Below are positions 50,800 to 60,839 of a stretch of DNA of 64,000 bases, one piece after another (within the stretch, counting starts at the first letter, position 1; each line of letters starts with the position of its first letter). The position numbers and the translations under genes are program-made. Location: assembly GCA_007692665.1 (NCBI GenBank), contig REBP01000134.1, forward strand, positions 1 to 64,000, read 5' to 3'. The stretch is from Gemmatimonadales bacterium (GTDB taxonomy: Bacteria > Gemmatimonadota > Gemmatimonadetes > Longimicrobiales > Gaopeijiaceae). Under the pieces are notes generated by a model. It made no database searches, was not told the DNA's origin, and saw nothing but the letters and a program-made list of their open reading frames with translations.

Positions 50800-52553
50800 C
50801 AGCTCTCCTCCCCCGATTCCGAGGCGGCGACGGAGGCCGGGACCCGGTCGGATGCGGATGCTGAACCGCTGTGGGATGCGGAGGCTCCGGCCGTTGCGGA
50901 TGCGGCAGATGCCGCCGCCGCGCCGCCGCCCTGCGCCAGCCCGACGGGTTTCTTCGCGTCGCCGGTGACGGCGGTGCCCCCCCGGGCCTTCGCGTTCCGG
51001 GCCTTCGCATCCAGACGGAGTTCGGGAACCCCGGTGTGGCCGTAGCCCGTGGTATGTCCGGTCCCCACCCCGGTGAAGAAGGTGCGCATCCGGTTCAGCC
51101 GGGCGCGGCCGCCCATGGCGCCCCCGATGACCTCGGCGATCCCCCCGGCACCGGCAGGCCCGAAGATGGGCCGGGCGGAGATGAGGTTCGTGAAGTAGAG
51201 GGCAGGGGTCCCCTCTTCCTTGGCCGACTGCACCGTGGGCGTGGTGCCCAGGACCAGGTCGGGGTTCACGTCGCGGGCGGCGGCGCGGTCCTGCTCGAGG
51301 GATGCGCGGAACTGGACATGCGTGCCCCGGGCCTCGAGCCACTCCCGGTCCGGGTCGCTCCACTTCGAGCGGGGGAGGGCGGTGCCCACGTAGGGGACTT
51401 CGGCGCCGGCCTCGGAAAGGAGGCGCGCCACCAGGAGTTCCGAGCCCTCGTAGCCCGAGACCACGATCCTGCCCTCGATCTTCTGCTTCGAGAGCGCGCC
51501 CCGGGTCGCGGCCACCGCCCGGTCCACGGCGGCCCCGGTGAGGTCCGCGGCGATGCCCAGCGTCTCGCCGATGGAGGCGAGCCAGGCGGCGGTGCCGTCG
51601 ACGCCCACCGGGCCCGACCCGACCACGGGGCGCCCGGCGAACTCGAATTCCCGCACCGACCGGGTGTAGAAGGGGTGGACTGCGGCGACCACCGACGCAT
51701 CCAGCGCCTTGTAGAGCTCCCGCCATTCCCGGGGCGGGATCACGGTGCCCACCACCACGCCCATGGGCTCCAGCAGCGACCCGATGACCATGGGGTCGGC
51801 GGGGAAGAGTTCCCCGAGGAGCGTCACCGTGGGGCGGTCCTGCACGAGCCCGTCGGGGCGGGCCACCGGCCCGGCCTCGGCCTCGGTGCGCGCGTAGCGG
51901 AGCATGGCCCCGGCCAGGACGTCCTTGGCCTCGGCATGGGTCGGCACCCCGAAGCCCGGCACGTCGATCCCGATGATCCGGACCCCGTTGATCTCCTTCG
52001 GGAGCAGGTCCAGCGGAACCCCTGCAGCCGTGGGGATGCAGAGGTTCGTCATGATGATCGTGTCGTAGTGCTCCGGGTCCGCCAGGTCCTCCATGGCCTT
52101 CTTGATGTCCTCGAAGAGGGCGCCGGTGACGAGGGACTCGGAGTTGAAGGGCACGTAGCCAACCGTGCGCCGCGCCCCGTAGAAGTGCGATGTGAAGGTG
52201 AGCCCGTACACGCAGCAGGCCGAGCCCGACAGCACCGTGGCCGTGCGGCGCATGCGCAGCCCCACGCGCAGGGAGCCGAAGGCCGGGCACATCCCCTGGG
52301 GCTGGTCGTGGGGCCCGAGGGGGTAGTCGGCCACGAGCTCGCCCAGGACCGTCGAGCGTTCCTCGGCCTGGTTCGCAGCCAGCAGCCGCTCCCGGCCCCC
52401 GTGGCAGGATGCACCTTCGGTGACGCCGGCATCGGCGTCCCCCGGGGCGTCTCCTTCGAGGATCCCGACGGGCTCCTCGTCCGCGGGGCCCGGCGCCGCC
52501 GACGCACTGCGCCCGACGACGGGAAGCTGAACGGGGGTGCGGGGCGTCGACAT
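50799..52553 (-). CDS. bchY: Chlorophyllide a reductase (COR) subunit Y
   Basis: 584 residues from ATG 52553, 2 bases after the bchX stop. Cluster Cys residues lie in [28 protein letters not shown] and [13 protein letters not shown]. The core ends near [24 protein letters not shown]. About 60 further residues are an Ala/Ser-rich tail ([19 protein letters not shown] in part). N-terminal about 60 residues are also variable. Usual length is about 490-520. NifD-like partner of BchZ. Confidence 0.95.
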   Translation of the reverse strand: MSTPRTPVQLPVVGRSASAAPGPADEEPVGILEGDAPGDADAGVTEGASCHGGRERLLAANQAEERSTVLGELVADYPLGPHDQPQGMCPAFGSLRVGLRMRRTATVLSGSACCVYGLTFTSHFYGARRTVGYVPFNSESLVTGALFEDIKKAMEDLADPEHYDTIIMTNLCIPTAAGVPLDLLPKEINGVRIIGIDVPGFGVPTHAEAKDVLAGAMLRYARTEAEAGPVARPDGLVQDRPTVTLLGELFPADPMVIGSLLEPMGVVVGTVIPPREWRELYKALDASVVAAVHPFYTRSVREFEFAGRPVVGSGPVGVDGTAAWLASIGETLGIAADLTGAAVDRAVAATRGALSKQKIEGRIVVSGYEGSELLVARLLSEAGAEVPYVGTALPRSKWSDPDREWLEARGTHVQFRASLEQDRAAARDVNPDLVLGTTPTVQSAKEEGTPALYFTNLISARPIFGPAGAGGIAEVIGGAMGGRARLNRMRTFFTGVGTGHTTGYGHTGVPELRLDAKARNAKARGGTAVTGDAKKPVGLAQGGGAAAASAASATAGASASHSGSASASDRVPASVAASESGEES

Positions 52554-52555
52554 TG

Positions 52556-53524
52556 TCAGACCGCCTCGTAGACGATCTCGAGGGACTCGCGCTCGATGAT
52601 CACCCCGCCGCGCATGTCGGTGGGGGTCGCCGGCTGGAGGACCACGTTCCGGCCCACGTCCTCGCCCTTGAAGAGGTCCAGGAGACCATCGTGGGTGAGG
52701 GGGTTCGGATGCATGGGCGGCGCACTGGCCACCGCGGCGCCCAGCTCCTCGAAGAGCGGGGCCCACCGGGTGTTGGGCCGGCCGACGATCTCGTAGTTGG
52801 CGCTCTTCCGCCGGATGTCGTCGTCCTGGGGGATGGCGGCCAGGACCGGGATCCCGACCTTCTCGGCGAAGGCCTGGGCCTCGCCGGTGCCGTCGTCCTT
52901 GTTGATGACCAGCCCGGCCACGCCGACGTTTCCGCCCATCTTCCGGAAGTATTCCACCGCCGAACAGACGTTGTTGGCCACGTAGAGCGACTGGAGGTCG
53001 TTGGACCCCACCACGATGACCTTCTGGCACATGTCCCGGGCAATGGGGAGGCCGAAGCCGCCGCAGACCACGTCGCCCAGGAAGTCCAGGAGCACGTAGT
53101 CGAAGCCCCACTCGTGGAAGCCCAGCTTCTCGAGGAGCTCGAAGCCGTGGATGATCCCGCGCCCTCCGCATCCCCGGCCCACCTCCGGGCCGCCCAGCTC
53201 CATGGCGAAGACGCCGTCCCGGATGAAGCACACGTCGGAGATCGCCACCTCCTCTCCGGCGATGCGTTTCTCCGAGGAGGTCTGGATGATGGTGGGCACG
53301 GAGCGCCCCCCGAAGAGGAGCGACGTGGTGTCGGACTTCGGGTCGCACCCGATGAGGAGGACCCGTTTGCCCTGCTGCGCCATCATGTAGGACAGGTTGG
53401 CCAGCGTGAAACTCTTGCCGATGCCCCCCTTGCCGTAGATGGCGATGATCTGGGTTTCCTTGGCCTCGGGGGTGTCCGGTGCTCCGGACCCTTCGGGTGC
53501 CGTGGTGTCGGCCTTGGCAATCAT
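52556..53524 (-). CDS. bchX: Chlorophyllide a reductase (COR) iron-sulfur subunit X
   Basis: 322 residues from ATG 53524 (ATGA overlap with bchC). P-loop [35 protein letters not shown], and cluster Cys residues in [14 protein letters not shown] and [15 protein letters not shown] identify the NifH-like ATPase of COR rather than BchL. The open frame extends upstream into bchC antisense; the overlap and the family N-terminus fix the start. Confidence 0.96.
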   Translation of the reverse strand: MIAKADTTAPEGSGAPDTPEAKETQIIAIYGKGGIGKSFTLANLSYMMAQQGKRVLLIGCDPKSDTTSLLFGGRSVPTIIQTSSEKRIAGEEVAISDVCFIRDGVFAMELGGPEVGRGCGGRGIIHGFELLEKLGFHEWGFDYVLLDFLGDVVCGGFGLPIARDMCQKVIVVGSNDLQSLYVANNVCSAVEYFRKMGGNVGVAGLVINKDDGTGEAQAFAEKVGIPVLAAIPQDDDIRRKSANYEIVGRPNTRWAPLFEELGAAVASAPPMHPNPLTHDGLLDLFKGEDVGRNVVLQPATPTDMRGGVIIERESLEIVYEAV

Positions 53525-54465
53525 GCGGTGCCTCTCCAGTCGAGGATCATCTTGACGCAGGTCGGATCGTTGAAGGCCGTGTGATAGGCCTCCGGGGCCC
53601 CCGCAGCCATGGATCGATGGGTCACGAGTCCGTCCAGCGACAGACGCCCCTCGCCCATGAGCGAGAGCACGTCGCGGAGGTCGCCGGGCTGCCACTCGGC
53701 AGCCACGCGGATGCGGGCCTCGCGGAGGAATGCCGGGGGAAAGGAGAAATGCAGCGGGGCGCTGTAGAACCCGCCCAGGACGACCTCGCCGCCGTGGGAG
53801 AGCCGCGGCAGGAGGACGTCCAGGATGTCCGGGTCGCCGCTCATGTCGTAGATGGTGCCGTACGAGTTGTCGGGGTCGTCGGCGGGATCGAGCACCTGGT
53901 AGGCCCCGCCCCCGGACATCCGCACCGGGTTCGTCTCCCACACCACCGGCGGAGGCGCATCCTCGCGGGTCGCCAGGTACCGTGCCACGAGCCGTCCGAG
54001 GGCGCCATGCCCCACGATGAGCGTCCGTTCGGCGGGGGTCTCCGCGCGCACCGCGTGGGCGGCCGTGGCCGCGAGGGCGAGCAGGCAGGCTTCCTCGCCG
54101 AGCGCCTCGCCCACGGGTACCACCCGCTTGCCCGGGGCGACCAGGCGCCTCGCGGCCGCCCCGAACAGACCGTGGGCCCCGTCAAAGCCGCGCGAGCCGG
54201 GCACGAAGACCCAGTCCCCTTCGGTTCTGCCCGACTGACGTCCCGCCTCGACGATCTGCCCCATGGCTTCGTAGCCCGGGACCAGGGGATATCCCATGCC
54301 GGGAAAGGGAGGCATCGTGCCGGTATAGAGAAGCCGCTCGGTGCCGGTGCTGACACCGGTCCACGAGACGTCGACGACGACGTCTTCCGGCCCCGGGGCA
54401 CTCAGCCCGAGGCGCCGGAGAACGAGCCTTCCAGGCTCTTCCAGGACAACCGCCATTGTGTCCAC
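53521..54465 (-). CDS. bchC: Bacteriochlorophyllide a dehydrogenase (3-hydroxyethyl)
   Basis: 314 residues. Start GTG 54465 chosen because GGAG is 5 bases upstream and MDTMAVVLEEPGRL then matches the usual METRAVV... N-terminus; ATG 54456 is the alternative. It is an MDR-family protein with WTGVSTGTERLLYTG, PGYEAMGQI and LIVGHGALGRLVARYL (NAD site), lacking zinc-site residues as BchC does. It oxidises the C3 hydroxyethyl group to acetyl. First gene of bchCXYZ-pufBALMC; two PpsR-like sites lie upstream. Confidence 0.94.
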   Translation of the reverse strand: MDTMAVVLEEPGRLVLRRLGLSAPGPEDVVVDVSWTGVSTGTERLLYTGTMPPFPGMGYPLVPGYEAMGQIVEAGRQSGRTEGDWVFVPGSRGFDGAHGLFGAAARRLVAPGKRVVPVGEALGEEACLLALAATAAHAVRAETPAERTLIVGHGALGRLVARYLATREDAPPPVVWETNPVRMSGGGAYQVLDPADDPDNSYGTIYDMSGDPDILDVLLPRLSHGGEVVLGGFYSAPLHFSFPPAFLREARIRVAAEWQPGDLRDVLSLMGEGRLSLDGLVTHRSMAAGAPEAYHTAFNDPTCVKMILDWRGTA

Positions 54466-54527
54466 ACACACTCCAGATCCGCAGTCTCCGCATCATCGAG
54501 CGGACGGATTCGGCCGCTCTGACCCCC

Positions 54528-54557
54528 ACTATGGGGTGGTTACCCCCTGCCCGTCAA
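54528..54557 (-). promoter_or_regulatory. Promoter of bchCXYZ-pufBALMC
   Basis: On the minus strand TTGACG (54557-54552) and CATAGT (54533-54528) are 18 bases apart, about 56 bases before the bchC start after the expected transcript start. The -35 box is the right half of the proximal PpsR-like operator. Confidence 0.65.
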
Positions 54558-54595
54558 GTAGAACTTACAGATGGGTGTGTCCAGTCATCTTGACA
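54552..54595. promoter_or_regulatory. Pair of PpsR-type operators upstream of bchC
   Basis: Proximal site (minus strand, 54569-54552) TGTAAGTTCTACTTGACG; distal site (54578-54595, plus) TGTCCAGTCATCTTGACA, a perfect TGTC-N10-GACA that also reads as a site on the minus strand. The centres are 26 bp apart with an 8-bp gap, exactly as at bchG, and the proximal site covers the -35. Confidence 0.78.
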
Positions 54596-54659
54596 CCTCC
54601 TCGCATGCGAAGGCTCCGCAAGCGTTTGTCCCCGTCCCACCCCACCCGTCGGGCTGGCC

Positions 54660-55910
54660 CTACGCCATCCCCGTGACCACCCCCGTGAGGACCGGGGACC
54701 GGGGCCTCGGGCTGCGGATCTTCCGAAAGCCGGCCTCCCTGAGCAGCACGGTGTATTCCCGCGGGGAGCGCGGACGCCCCTGTCCCATGGCGAGCAGGTA
54801 GAGGGAGAAGTAGGCCGCCCCCACCGTCTCCGCGCCCCGCACCCCGGCCATGGGCTCGGCGATGACCACCGTCCCCCCGGGGGGGAGCGCCTTTCGCACC
54901 GAGCGGAGCAGCGCCCGGGCCGCGTCGTCGTCGTGGTCGTGGAGGATCCGGACCAGCGTCACCACGTCGGCCCCGCCGGGCAGGGGGTCACGGAAGAAGT
55001 CCCCCCCCTCCAGGTGAAGACGCGAAGGGGAAAAGCGCTCCACCAGCCGCTCCCTCGCCCGGGCCGCCACCGCCGGCAGGTCGAAGAGGCCGAGCTCCAG
55101 GCGAGGGTGCCGCATCCCCACCGCCTCGAGGAAGGCGCCCTCCCCCCCGCCCACGTCGAGGACCCGCCGGTGGCGCTGGAAGGGGTAGGCGTCGAGGATC
55201 TCCCTGGAGACGAGGGGCTGGGAGGCGGCCATGAGCGCCGAGTAGGGCCCCACCTGCTCCGATGTCAGGTCCGACGCTTCCCCGGACCGGGTATACGCCC
55301 AGTAGCCGTGAAGCAGCCCCGAGTCGCCCGGGCCGTCGCGCAGCAGCGACACCGGGTCCGCCAGGTCGTGGTAGAACAGGACGTTGTGCTCCACCATCCG
55401 GGCCAGCGCCTCGTTTCCCACCAGGGGCGCCCCCAGGGGACCCAGCGCGACTCGCCCGCTCCCCGTGCGTCGCACGAGTCCCAGCGCCGCGGCGGACCCG
55501 AGGAGACGCTCGAGACGCTCCAGCGGAAGGTCCGTCTCCGCCGCCAGCACCGTCACGTCCATGGGACCGTTCGAAAGGCGCGTGAAGAGGTCCAGCCGCA
55601 CCGCCGCCAGCACGGTCTGGGAGTAGACGAAGCCGGCGCAGAGGTCGAAGACCCGCCTGGATCTCGACAGCGCGATGGGCCGGGTCAGCGGGAAGGCCGC
55701 CGCCCATCGCTGGAAGCCGGGGGACGCGAGGATCCGGTCGCGCCAGGCCAGGAGCCGCTCCCCCAGCCCCGGGCGATCCGGCGGGGGGGACCGCACCGCC
55801 GCCGGGGCGTGGACAGCCTCGCGGGGCCCGGGGGATTCCAGGGGTTTTCGGTCGCCGACTCCGGGCGAAGGATCCGTCCGGGTCGATGGGGCCGCATGCG
55901 GGTCAGCCAT
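54660..55910 (-). CDS. crtF: CrtF-type carotenoid O-methyltransferase
   Basis: 416 residues; ATG 55910 lies inside the bchD 3' end (8-base overlap). The first about 50 residues are Pro-rich and unconserved. RDRILASPGFQRWAAAFPLTR and FDLCAGFVYSQTVLAAVRLDLF are typical of CrtF N-terminal domains. The SAM site DVGGGEGAFLEAV, FDLPAV and LVRILHDHDDDAA follow. CrtF methylates the tertiary hydroxyl of acyclic carotenoids. As the hydratase here is CruF-type, the real substrate may differ from demethylspheroidene; the BchU family is a related alternative. Confidence 0.85.
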   Translation of the reverse strand: MADPHAAPSTRTDPSPGVGDRKPLESPGPREAVHAPAAVRSPPPDRPGLGERLLAWRDRILASPGFQRWAAAFPLTRPIALSRSRRVFDLCAGFVYSQTVLAAVRLDLFTRLSNGPMDVTVLAAETDLPLERLERLLGSAAALGLVRRTGSGRVALGPLGAPLVGNEALARMVEHNVLFYHDLADPVSLLRDGPGDSGLLHGYWAYTRSGEASDLTSEQVGPYSALMAASQPLVSREILDAYPFQRHRRVLDVGGGEGAFLEAVGMRHPRLELGLFDLPAVAARARERLVERFSPSRLHLEGGDFFRDPLPGGADVVTLVRILHDHDDDAARALLRSVRKALPPGGTVVIAEPMAGVRGAETVGAAYFSLYLLAMGQGRPRSPREYTVLLREAGFRKIRSPRPRSPVLTGVVTGMA

Positions 55911-57792
55911 GGCTCTTCATTCCGGGATGCGAAGGGACCGGTTCGCCCGGCGGGGGATCGGCGAGGGCGCGCCGGATTCGTCGGGCATCGGCAAAGGGAA
56001 GGTGGCGGGCCCGGGCGCCCATGCACCGGGCCAGTTCGTCGAGGAAGGGCTCGGGTCGAAGCCCCGTGTCCAGGACCCGGACCTCGATGCTCCGTGCGCC
56101 CAGGGCCGCGGCCACGACCAGGGCGTCCTCCCGGGCGCGGGCACGACCGCCCCTGCCGGCAGCGTCCACGTTCGGGCGGCCGTCGGTGAGGAGGACCACC
56201 CTGGGCGTGACGCCCTCGCGGAGCGACACCTCGGCCAGGCGGAGCGTCTCGGCGAGCCCCAGGGCCAGGGGCGTTCCGCCGCCGCCGGGAAGCCCGCGGA
56301 GGAGGCGCTTCACCCGTGTCAGGGACCGGGTGGGGGGAAGGAGGAGCTTCGCTTCCCGGTCGCGGAACACCACGAGGCACACCTCCTCCCGTGCCCGGTA
56401 GCTGTCCACGAGGAGCAGCTCCACGGCGCCCTTCACCTCGCCGAGGCGGCGGAGCGCCTGGGAGCCCGAGGCATCCACCGCGAAGATAGTCCGCCGCGTG
56501 GACGGCCGCACCCTCCGCTGCACATGGAGGTCCTCCCGCGTCACGCGGAGTCGGGAGTTCTCGCCCTCCACCTGCCGGAGGGGCTGCCAGGGCGCCGCGG
56601 CGCGCAGCGTTGCGGGAAGGTCCAGGCGGCGGCCCCGCCCCGGGGCGCCAGGGTGGGCGCCGACCCGGCGTCCCCGCTCGTGGGCCTCCACCTGGGGGCC
56701 GCCCCTGCCCCGCCCGGCGCCCCGGACCCCGCCGCCTGCCCCGCGTCTCCGGATCACGGCGGCGTCCTCGTCGGGGAGAAGGGCGAGCACCGCCGCCACG
56801 AGTCGGTCGGGGAGCGCGGTGCCGGTTCCGGGGGGGGTGGGCGGCGCGTCGTCGGCGTCGGCGTCGGCCTCGGCCGGGTCGGAGGCTGCCTCCGGTGGCG
56901 GGGACGGCGACGGTGGCGGGGATTCGGCACCCGGGGGAGGCTCGGAAGCCTCGCCGGTTTCGGGGGCCGCATTCCCTTCCATGTCGCCGGCATCCTCCGC
57001 CTCGCCCTCTTCGGCCCCTGCCTCGCCCGGGGGCGCCGGGAGGGGGACGCCCCGGGGGGCCAGGACCAGGGCGGCCGCGAGCCAGACGTCCTCGGCCTCC
57101 ACCGACGACGCCCCCCGCAGCGCCGCGATCCCCCGGGCGGCCCGGAGCGCGAACGCCACGGGCCGCAGCGAGGGCGATCCCCCGCGCAGGCTCATCTCCG
57201 CCAGGGCACGGACCGCCCGGTCGGGGACCTCCACGGCGCGGATTCGGGCGGCACTCCCGAGGAGCCGGTCCGGATCGGGCATCTCTTCCGGGGCCCAGCG
57301 GGGGGGGAGGGTCACGAGAAAGGCGACGCGGTCGCGGAGGGCCTCGGGGGAGCCGGGCTCGTCGTCCCGCGCCTCGTCCAGTGCCACCACCGCCACGCGG
57401 GCGGCGAGGTCGGCGGAGAGGCCGTCCCGCTCCACCCGCAGGCGCCCCCGGTCCAGCACCTCGAGGAGGGTCGCCGTCACTTCGGCGTGGATGCGTTCCG
57501 CCGAGGGGAGGACGAGCACGCCGCCATCGGCCTCGGCGGGGATGCCGGGAAGGAGGACCCTGCGACCGGAGCGGAGCGTGGCGCCCAGGTCGATGCCCCC
57601 GGTCATCCGGTCCGGGGTGACGCCCACCGGCACCCGGCGCCACGCCGTCCCCTCGGGGAGGTTCCCCCGGAGGAACCGGCACCACCCCTCGGCGGCCGGC
57701 CCCCCGGGTCCGAGGAGGACCGCGCCCCCCAGCCCCTCCGGATCCGCCGCGAGAAGGAGGGCGGCCAGGGTGTGGGGGTCCGGGGGCAGCAT
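55903..57792 (-). CDS. bchD: Magnesium chelatase subunit D
   Basis: 629 residues from ATG 57792, one base after the bchI stop. The N-terminal AAA-like domain (about 1-260) lacks a full Walker A, as is normal in BchD. A Pro/Glu/Asp-rich linker (about 265-340) leads to a C-terminal von Willebrand A domain with MIDAS motif DASGSQ and LTDGRPNV. It bridges BchI ATPase activity to BchH. The linker composition (EPPPGAESPPPSPSPPPEA) is the most repetitive part. Confidence 0.93.
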   Translation of the reverse strand: MLPPDPHTLAALLLAADPEGLGGAVLLGPGGPAAEGWCRFLRGNLPEGTAWRRVPVGVTPDRMTGGIDLGATLRSGRRVLLPGIPAEADGGVLVLPSAERIHAEVTATLLEVLDRGRLRVERDGLSADLAARVAVVALDEARDDEPGSPEALRDRVAFLVTLPPRWAPEEMPDPDRLLGSAARIRAVEVPDRAVRALAEMSLRGGSPSLRPVAFALRAARGIAALRGASSVEAEDVWLAAALVLAPRGVPLPAPPGEAGAEEGEAEDAGDMEGNAAPETGEASEPPPGAESPPPSPSPPPEAASDPAEADADADDAPPTPPGTGTALPDRLVAAVLALLPDEDAAVIRRRGAGGGVRGAGRGRGGPQVEAHERGRRVGAHPGAPGRGRRLDLPATLRAAAPWQPLRQVEGENSRLRVTREDLHVQRRVRPSTRRTIFAVDASGSQALRRLGEVKGAVELLLVDSYRAREEVCLVVFRDREAKLLLPPTRSLTRVKRLLRGLPGGGGTPLALGLAETLRLAEVSLREGVTPRVVLLTDGRPNVDAAGRGGRARAREDALVVAAALGARSIEVRVLDTGLRPEPFLDELARCMGARARHLPFADARRIRRALADPPPGEPVPSHPGMKSHG

Positions 57793-57793
57793 G

Positions 57794-58948
57794 TCAGCGC
57801 CGGGCGTGGATGCCGTCGGGGGAGCCGTTCGACGTGCCGCCGGCCGCGGGGCCGCCGGAACCGGCGCCGGCCTCGGGGCCGCCGAGTCCCATCTCGCGGA
57901 GCGCCCTGACGATCCGCTCCGTGGACCCGCTCTCGTCGAGGGGGTCGCGCCGCAGCCGGTGCCGGAGCGACGGGGGCGCAACTGCTGCGAGGTGCGCCGG
58001 TGTCACGGCCTTCGCATCCTCCAGCGCAGCCAGCGCACGGGCGGCACGGAGAAGCGTGAGTTCGCCCCGGAGGCCGTCCACGCCCAGCGCGACACAGAGC
58101 CCCGACGCCAGCCGCAGGAAGTCATCGCTCACGTCTACCGTCGGGAGGCGCCCACGGGCCCGTTCGAGCCCGTTCCGGATGCGTCCCTCCTGGGCGCCCC
58201 AGCGTCTGCGAAAGGCGTCGGGGTCGCGGTCGTAGGCGTCCCGCCGGCGGAGGACCTCGATGCGTTCCTCGACGTCGCGCGGGGTGCCCACCTCCACCGA
58301 GAGGCCGAACCGGTCCAGGAGCTGGGGGCGGAGGTCTCCCTCTTCGGGGTTGCCGCTCCCTACCAGCACGAAGCGGGCGGGGTGACGGATCGAGATTCCC
58401 TCGCGCTCCACCACGTTCTCGCCCGAGGCGGCCACGTCCAGCAGCAGGTCCACCAGGTGGTCGTCCAGGAGGTTCACCTCGTCGATGTAGAGGAACCCGC
58501 GGTTGGCCCGGGCCAGGAGTCCCGGCTCGAAGGAGCGGGTGCCGTCGAGGAGGGCCCGCTCCAGGTCGAGGGTGCCCACCACCCGGTCCTCGGTGGCGCC
58601 CAGCGGCAGGTCCACCATGGGCACGGAGCGCTTCAGGACGGGGAGGGTCCCGGGTTTCCCGTTCAGGGCGCCGGCGTGGGGTCCGGTGCAGACGGCGCAG
58701 AGCCCCGCGGGCCCGGCGCTGTCGGCGGAGCGGACCGGTGCGCAGGCGTAGGGGCAGCCCTCCACGACCTCGATGGGGGGAAGGAGCCCGGCGAGGGCCC
58801 GGACCGCCGTGGACTTGCCGGTGCCCCGGTCGCCGAAGACGAGGACGCCGCCCAGCGTGGCATCCACCGCCGCAAGCTGGAGGGCCAGCTTCATCTCGTC
58901 CTGCCCCACGATGGCCGAGAAGGGAAAGGGCAAGGTCACGTGCGGCAC
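57794..58948 (-). CDS. bchI: Magnesium chelatase ATPase subunit I
   Basis: About 384 residues. Start taken as GTG 58948 (GGAG 3 bases upstream); GTG 58939 is nearly as good. FPFSAIVGQDEMKLAL precedes Walker A GDRGTGKS, the BchI Cys region GCPYACAP, VDLPLGATEDRVVGTLDLERAL, Walker B GFLYIDEVNLLDDHLVD and VGSGNPEEGDLRPQLLDRFGL. It forms the AAA+ ring driving Mg insertion. The C-terminus adds a short Gly/Ala-rich tail. First gene of bchI-bchD-crtF. Confidence 0.94.
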   Translation of the reverse strand: MPHVTLPFPFSAIVGQDEMKLALQLAAVDATLGGVLVFGDRGTGKSTAVRALAGLLPPIEVVEGCPYACAPVRSADSAGPAGLCAVCTGPHAGALNGKPGTLPVLKRSVPMVDLPLGATEDRVVGTLDLERALLDGTRSFEPGLLARANRGFLYIDEVNLLDDHLVDLLLDVAASGENVVEREGISIRHPARFVLVGSGNPEEGDLRPQLLDRFGLSVEVGTPRDVEERIEVLRRRDAYDRDPDAFRRRWGAQEGRIRNGLERARGRLPTVDVSDDFLRLASGLCVALGVDGLRGELTLLRAARALAALEDAKAVTPAHLAAVAPPSLRHRLRRDPLDESGSTERIVRALREMGLGGPEAGAGSGGPAAGGTSNGSPDGIHARR

Positions 58949-59003
58949 AGCTCCGGATGTGGGGGGGCGGTGGAAACGCACCCCGGGGGACGGGTTTTCG
59001 GCC

Positions 59004-59021
59004 TGTCGGGTTTTCTGGACG
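59004..59021 (+). promoter_or_regulatory. PpsR-type operator between bchI and crtI
   Basis: TGTCGGGTTTTCTGGACG is an 18-bp TGTC-N10-GACG site in the 289-bp divergent gap between bchI and crtI. A second ACTGGACA half-site follows at 59030. No clear -35/-10 pair could be fixed for either gene, though CAGAAT at 59043 might serve crtI. Confidence 0.5.
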
Positions 59022-59237
59022 ACAACCGAACTGGACACCGGGCAGAATAGGGGCGGGACGGGCATCGGGCAATGCGGCGGACTCCCGGAGGGGGGGTGGA
59101 ACCCGTCCGCCCCACCGAGGTACTCTCCCCGCCCCACGCCTGCCCCCCCGGCCTGACCCCAGGCCCGACCTGTGGCCGCGAGTTCCCCCCGGGAATCCCG
59201 GCACCTCACCCCAGCCTCACCAGCGGGAGCAACTCGG

Positions 59238-60830
59238 ATGTCGTCAAGCGTGAATGCGGAGAACACGGGCCGGAAGCGGGCCGTCGTCGTGGGCAGCGGA
59301 TTCGGAGGGCTGGCGCTTGCCATCCGACTCCAGTCCGCTGGGCTTCAGGTCACCGTTCTCGAGAAGCGCGAGAAGATCGGGGGCCGTGCCTACCAGCTGA
59401 AGGACCAGGGCTACACCTTCGACATGGGGCCGTCGCTCATCACGGCCCCCCACATCATCGAATCGGTCTTCCAGGCGGCGGGTCGGAAGCTCTCGGACTA
59501 CGTCGAGCTTCTTCCCCTCGACCCCTACTACCGCATCTACTTCCACGACGGCACCCAGATCGACTACGTGGGCGACGCCGAGCGGATGAAGGCCCAGATG
59601 GCGAAGTTCAGCCAGCGGGATGCGGATCGCTTCGACGCCTTCATGAAGAAGGTGCGGCCGATCTACGATGCCGTCATCGGGGAGCGGCTGGGGTCCAAGT
59701 CCTTCGGCGACGGGAAGACGATGCTGGGCTTCATTCCCGACCTGATCCGGCTCGAGGCGTACCTCCCGGTGACCATGCTGGTGAACCGGTACTTCAAGGA
59801 CTTCAGGCACCGGTTCGTGTACTCCTTCCACCCGCTCTTCGTGGGCGGAAACCCGTTCTACACGCCCTCGGTCTACCTGATGATACCCTACCTGGAACGG
59901 CGGGGCGGGGTCTGGTTCTCGAAGGGCGGCATGTACAGCCTGGTGGAGGGGATGGGCAGGCTGCTGGAGGAGATGGGGGGCGAGATCCGCACCGACCACG
60001 AGGTGACCCGCATCGGGGTGGCGGGCGGGAAGGTCAGCCACGTCGAGGCCGGAGGAGAGCGCTTCGAGGCGGACCTCGTGGTGTCGAACGGCGACGTGGG
60101 GCACACCTACCGGGACCTGGTGGAGCCGGAGCACCGGAAGAAGTGGACCGACCGGAAGGTGGCGAAGCTGGACTACGCCATGTCCTGCTTCCTTCTCTAC
60201 CTGGGCACGAAGAAGCAGTACCCGGCCCTCGAGCACCACACGCTGATCCTCACCGAGCGCTACAAGGGGCTCATCGCCGACATCTTCGACAGGAAGATCG
60301 TCCCCGACGATTTCTCCATGTACCTGCATGTCCCCACCCGCTCCGACCCCTCCATGGCGCCGGAGGGATGCGAGAGCATGTACGTGCTGGTGCCGGTGGC
60401 GAACCTCGCGGGAGGGCAGGACTGGGATGCGCTCCGGCAGCCCTTCGCCGACAAGGTCATCGACTTCCTGGAGGAGTGGGGGATGGAGGGCCTGCGGGAG
60501 AACCTGGAGGTCCTGCACATCATGGATCCCACCGACTTCCGCGACGACCTGAACTCCCTCCACGGGAACGCCTTCGCCATCGTGCCAAAGTTCATGCAGA
60601 CGGCGTACTTCCGGCCGCACAACCGGAGCGAGGATGTGAAGGGACTGTACCTGGTGGGCGCAGGGACCCACCCGGGTGCCGGTGTCCCCGGCGTGTTCCT
60701 CTCCGCGGAGACCACGTACGGGTGCATCGCGAAGGACCTGGGACTCGCGGACCAGTGGGACTGGAACGAGCCCGGCCGCGTGGAGTGGGACGAGCTCGAG
60801 GGCGTTCACAGGGCCGCCGCCATCGGCTGA
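59238..60830 (+). CDS. crtI: Phytoene desaturase
   Basis: 530 residues; ATG 59238 with GGGAG 9 bases upstream. Dinucleotide motif VVGSGFGGLALAIRLQSAG is followed by GGRAYQLKDQGYTFDMGPS; the C-terminal FAD signature is LYLVGAGTHPGAGVPGVFLSAE. KGGMYSLVEGMGRLLEEMGG and PHNRSEDVKGLYLVG fit bacterial CrtI. It desaturates phytoene to neurosporene or lycopene. It is divergent from bchI across a PpsR-like site and converges with the FAD gene at 60840 with only 9 bases between. Confidence 0.93.
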   Translation: MSSSVNAENTGRKRAVVVGSGFGGLALAIRLQSAGLQVTVLEKREKIGGRAYQLKDQGYTFDMGPSLITAPHIIESVFQAAGRKLSDYVELLPLDPYYRIYFHDGTQIDYVGDAERMKAQMAKFSQRDADRFDAFMKKVRPIYDAVIGERLGSKSFGDGKTMLGFIPDLIRLEAYLPVTMLVNRYFKDFRHRFVYSFHPLFVGGNPFYTPSVYLMIPYLERRGGVWFSKGGMYSLVEGMGRLLEEMGGEIRTDHEVTRIGVAGGKVSHVEAGGERFEADLVVSNGDVGHTYRDLVEPEHRKKWTDRKVAKLDYAMSCFLLYLGTKKQYPALEHHTLILTERYKGLIADIFDRKIVPDDFSMYLHVPTRSDPSMAPEGCESMYVLVPVANLAGGQDWDALRQPFADKVIDFLEEWGMEGLRENLEVLHIMDPTDFRDDLNSLHGNAFAIVPKFMQTAYFRPHNRSEDVKGLYLVGAGTHPGAGVPGVFLSAETTYGCIAKDLGLADQWDWNEPGRVEWDELEGVHRAAAIG

Positions 60831-60839
60831 TTGCCTTCG

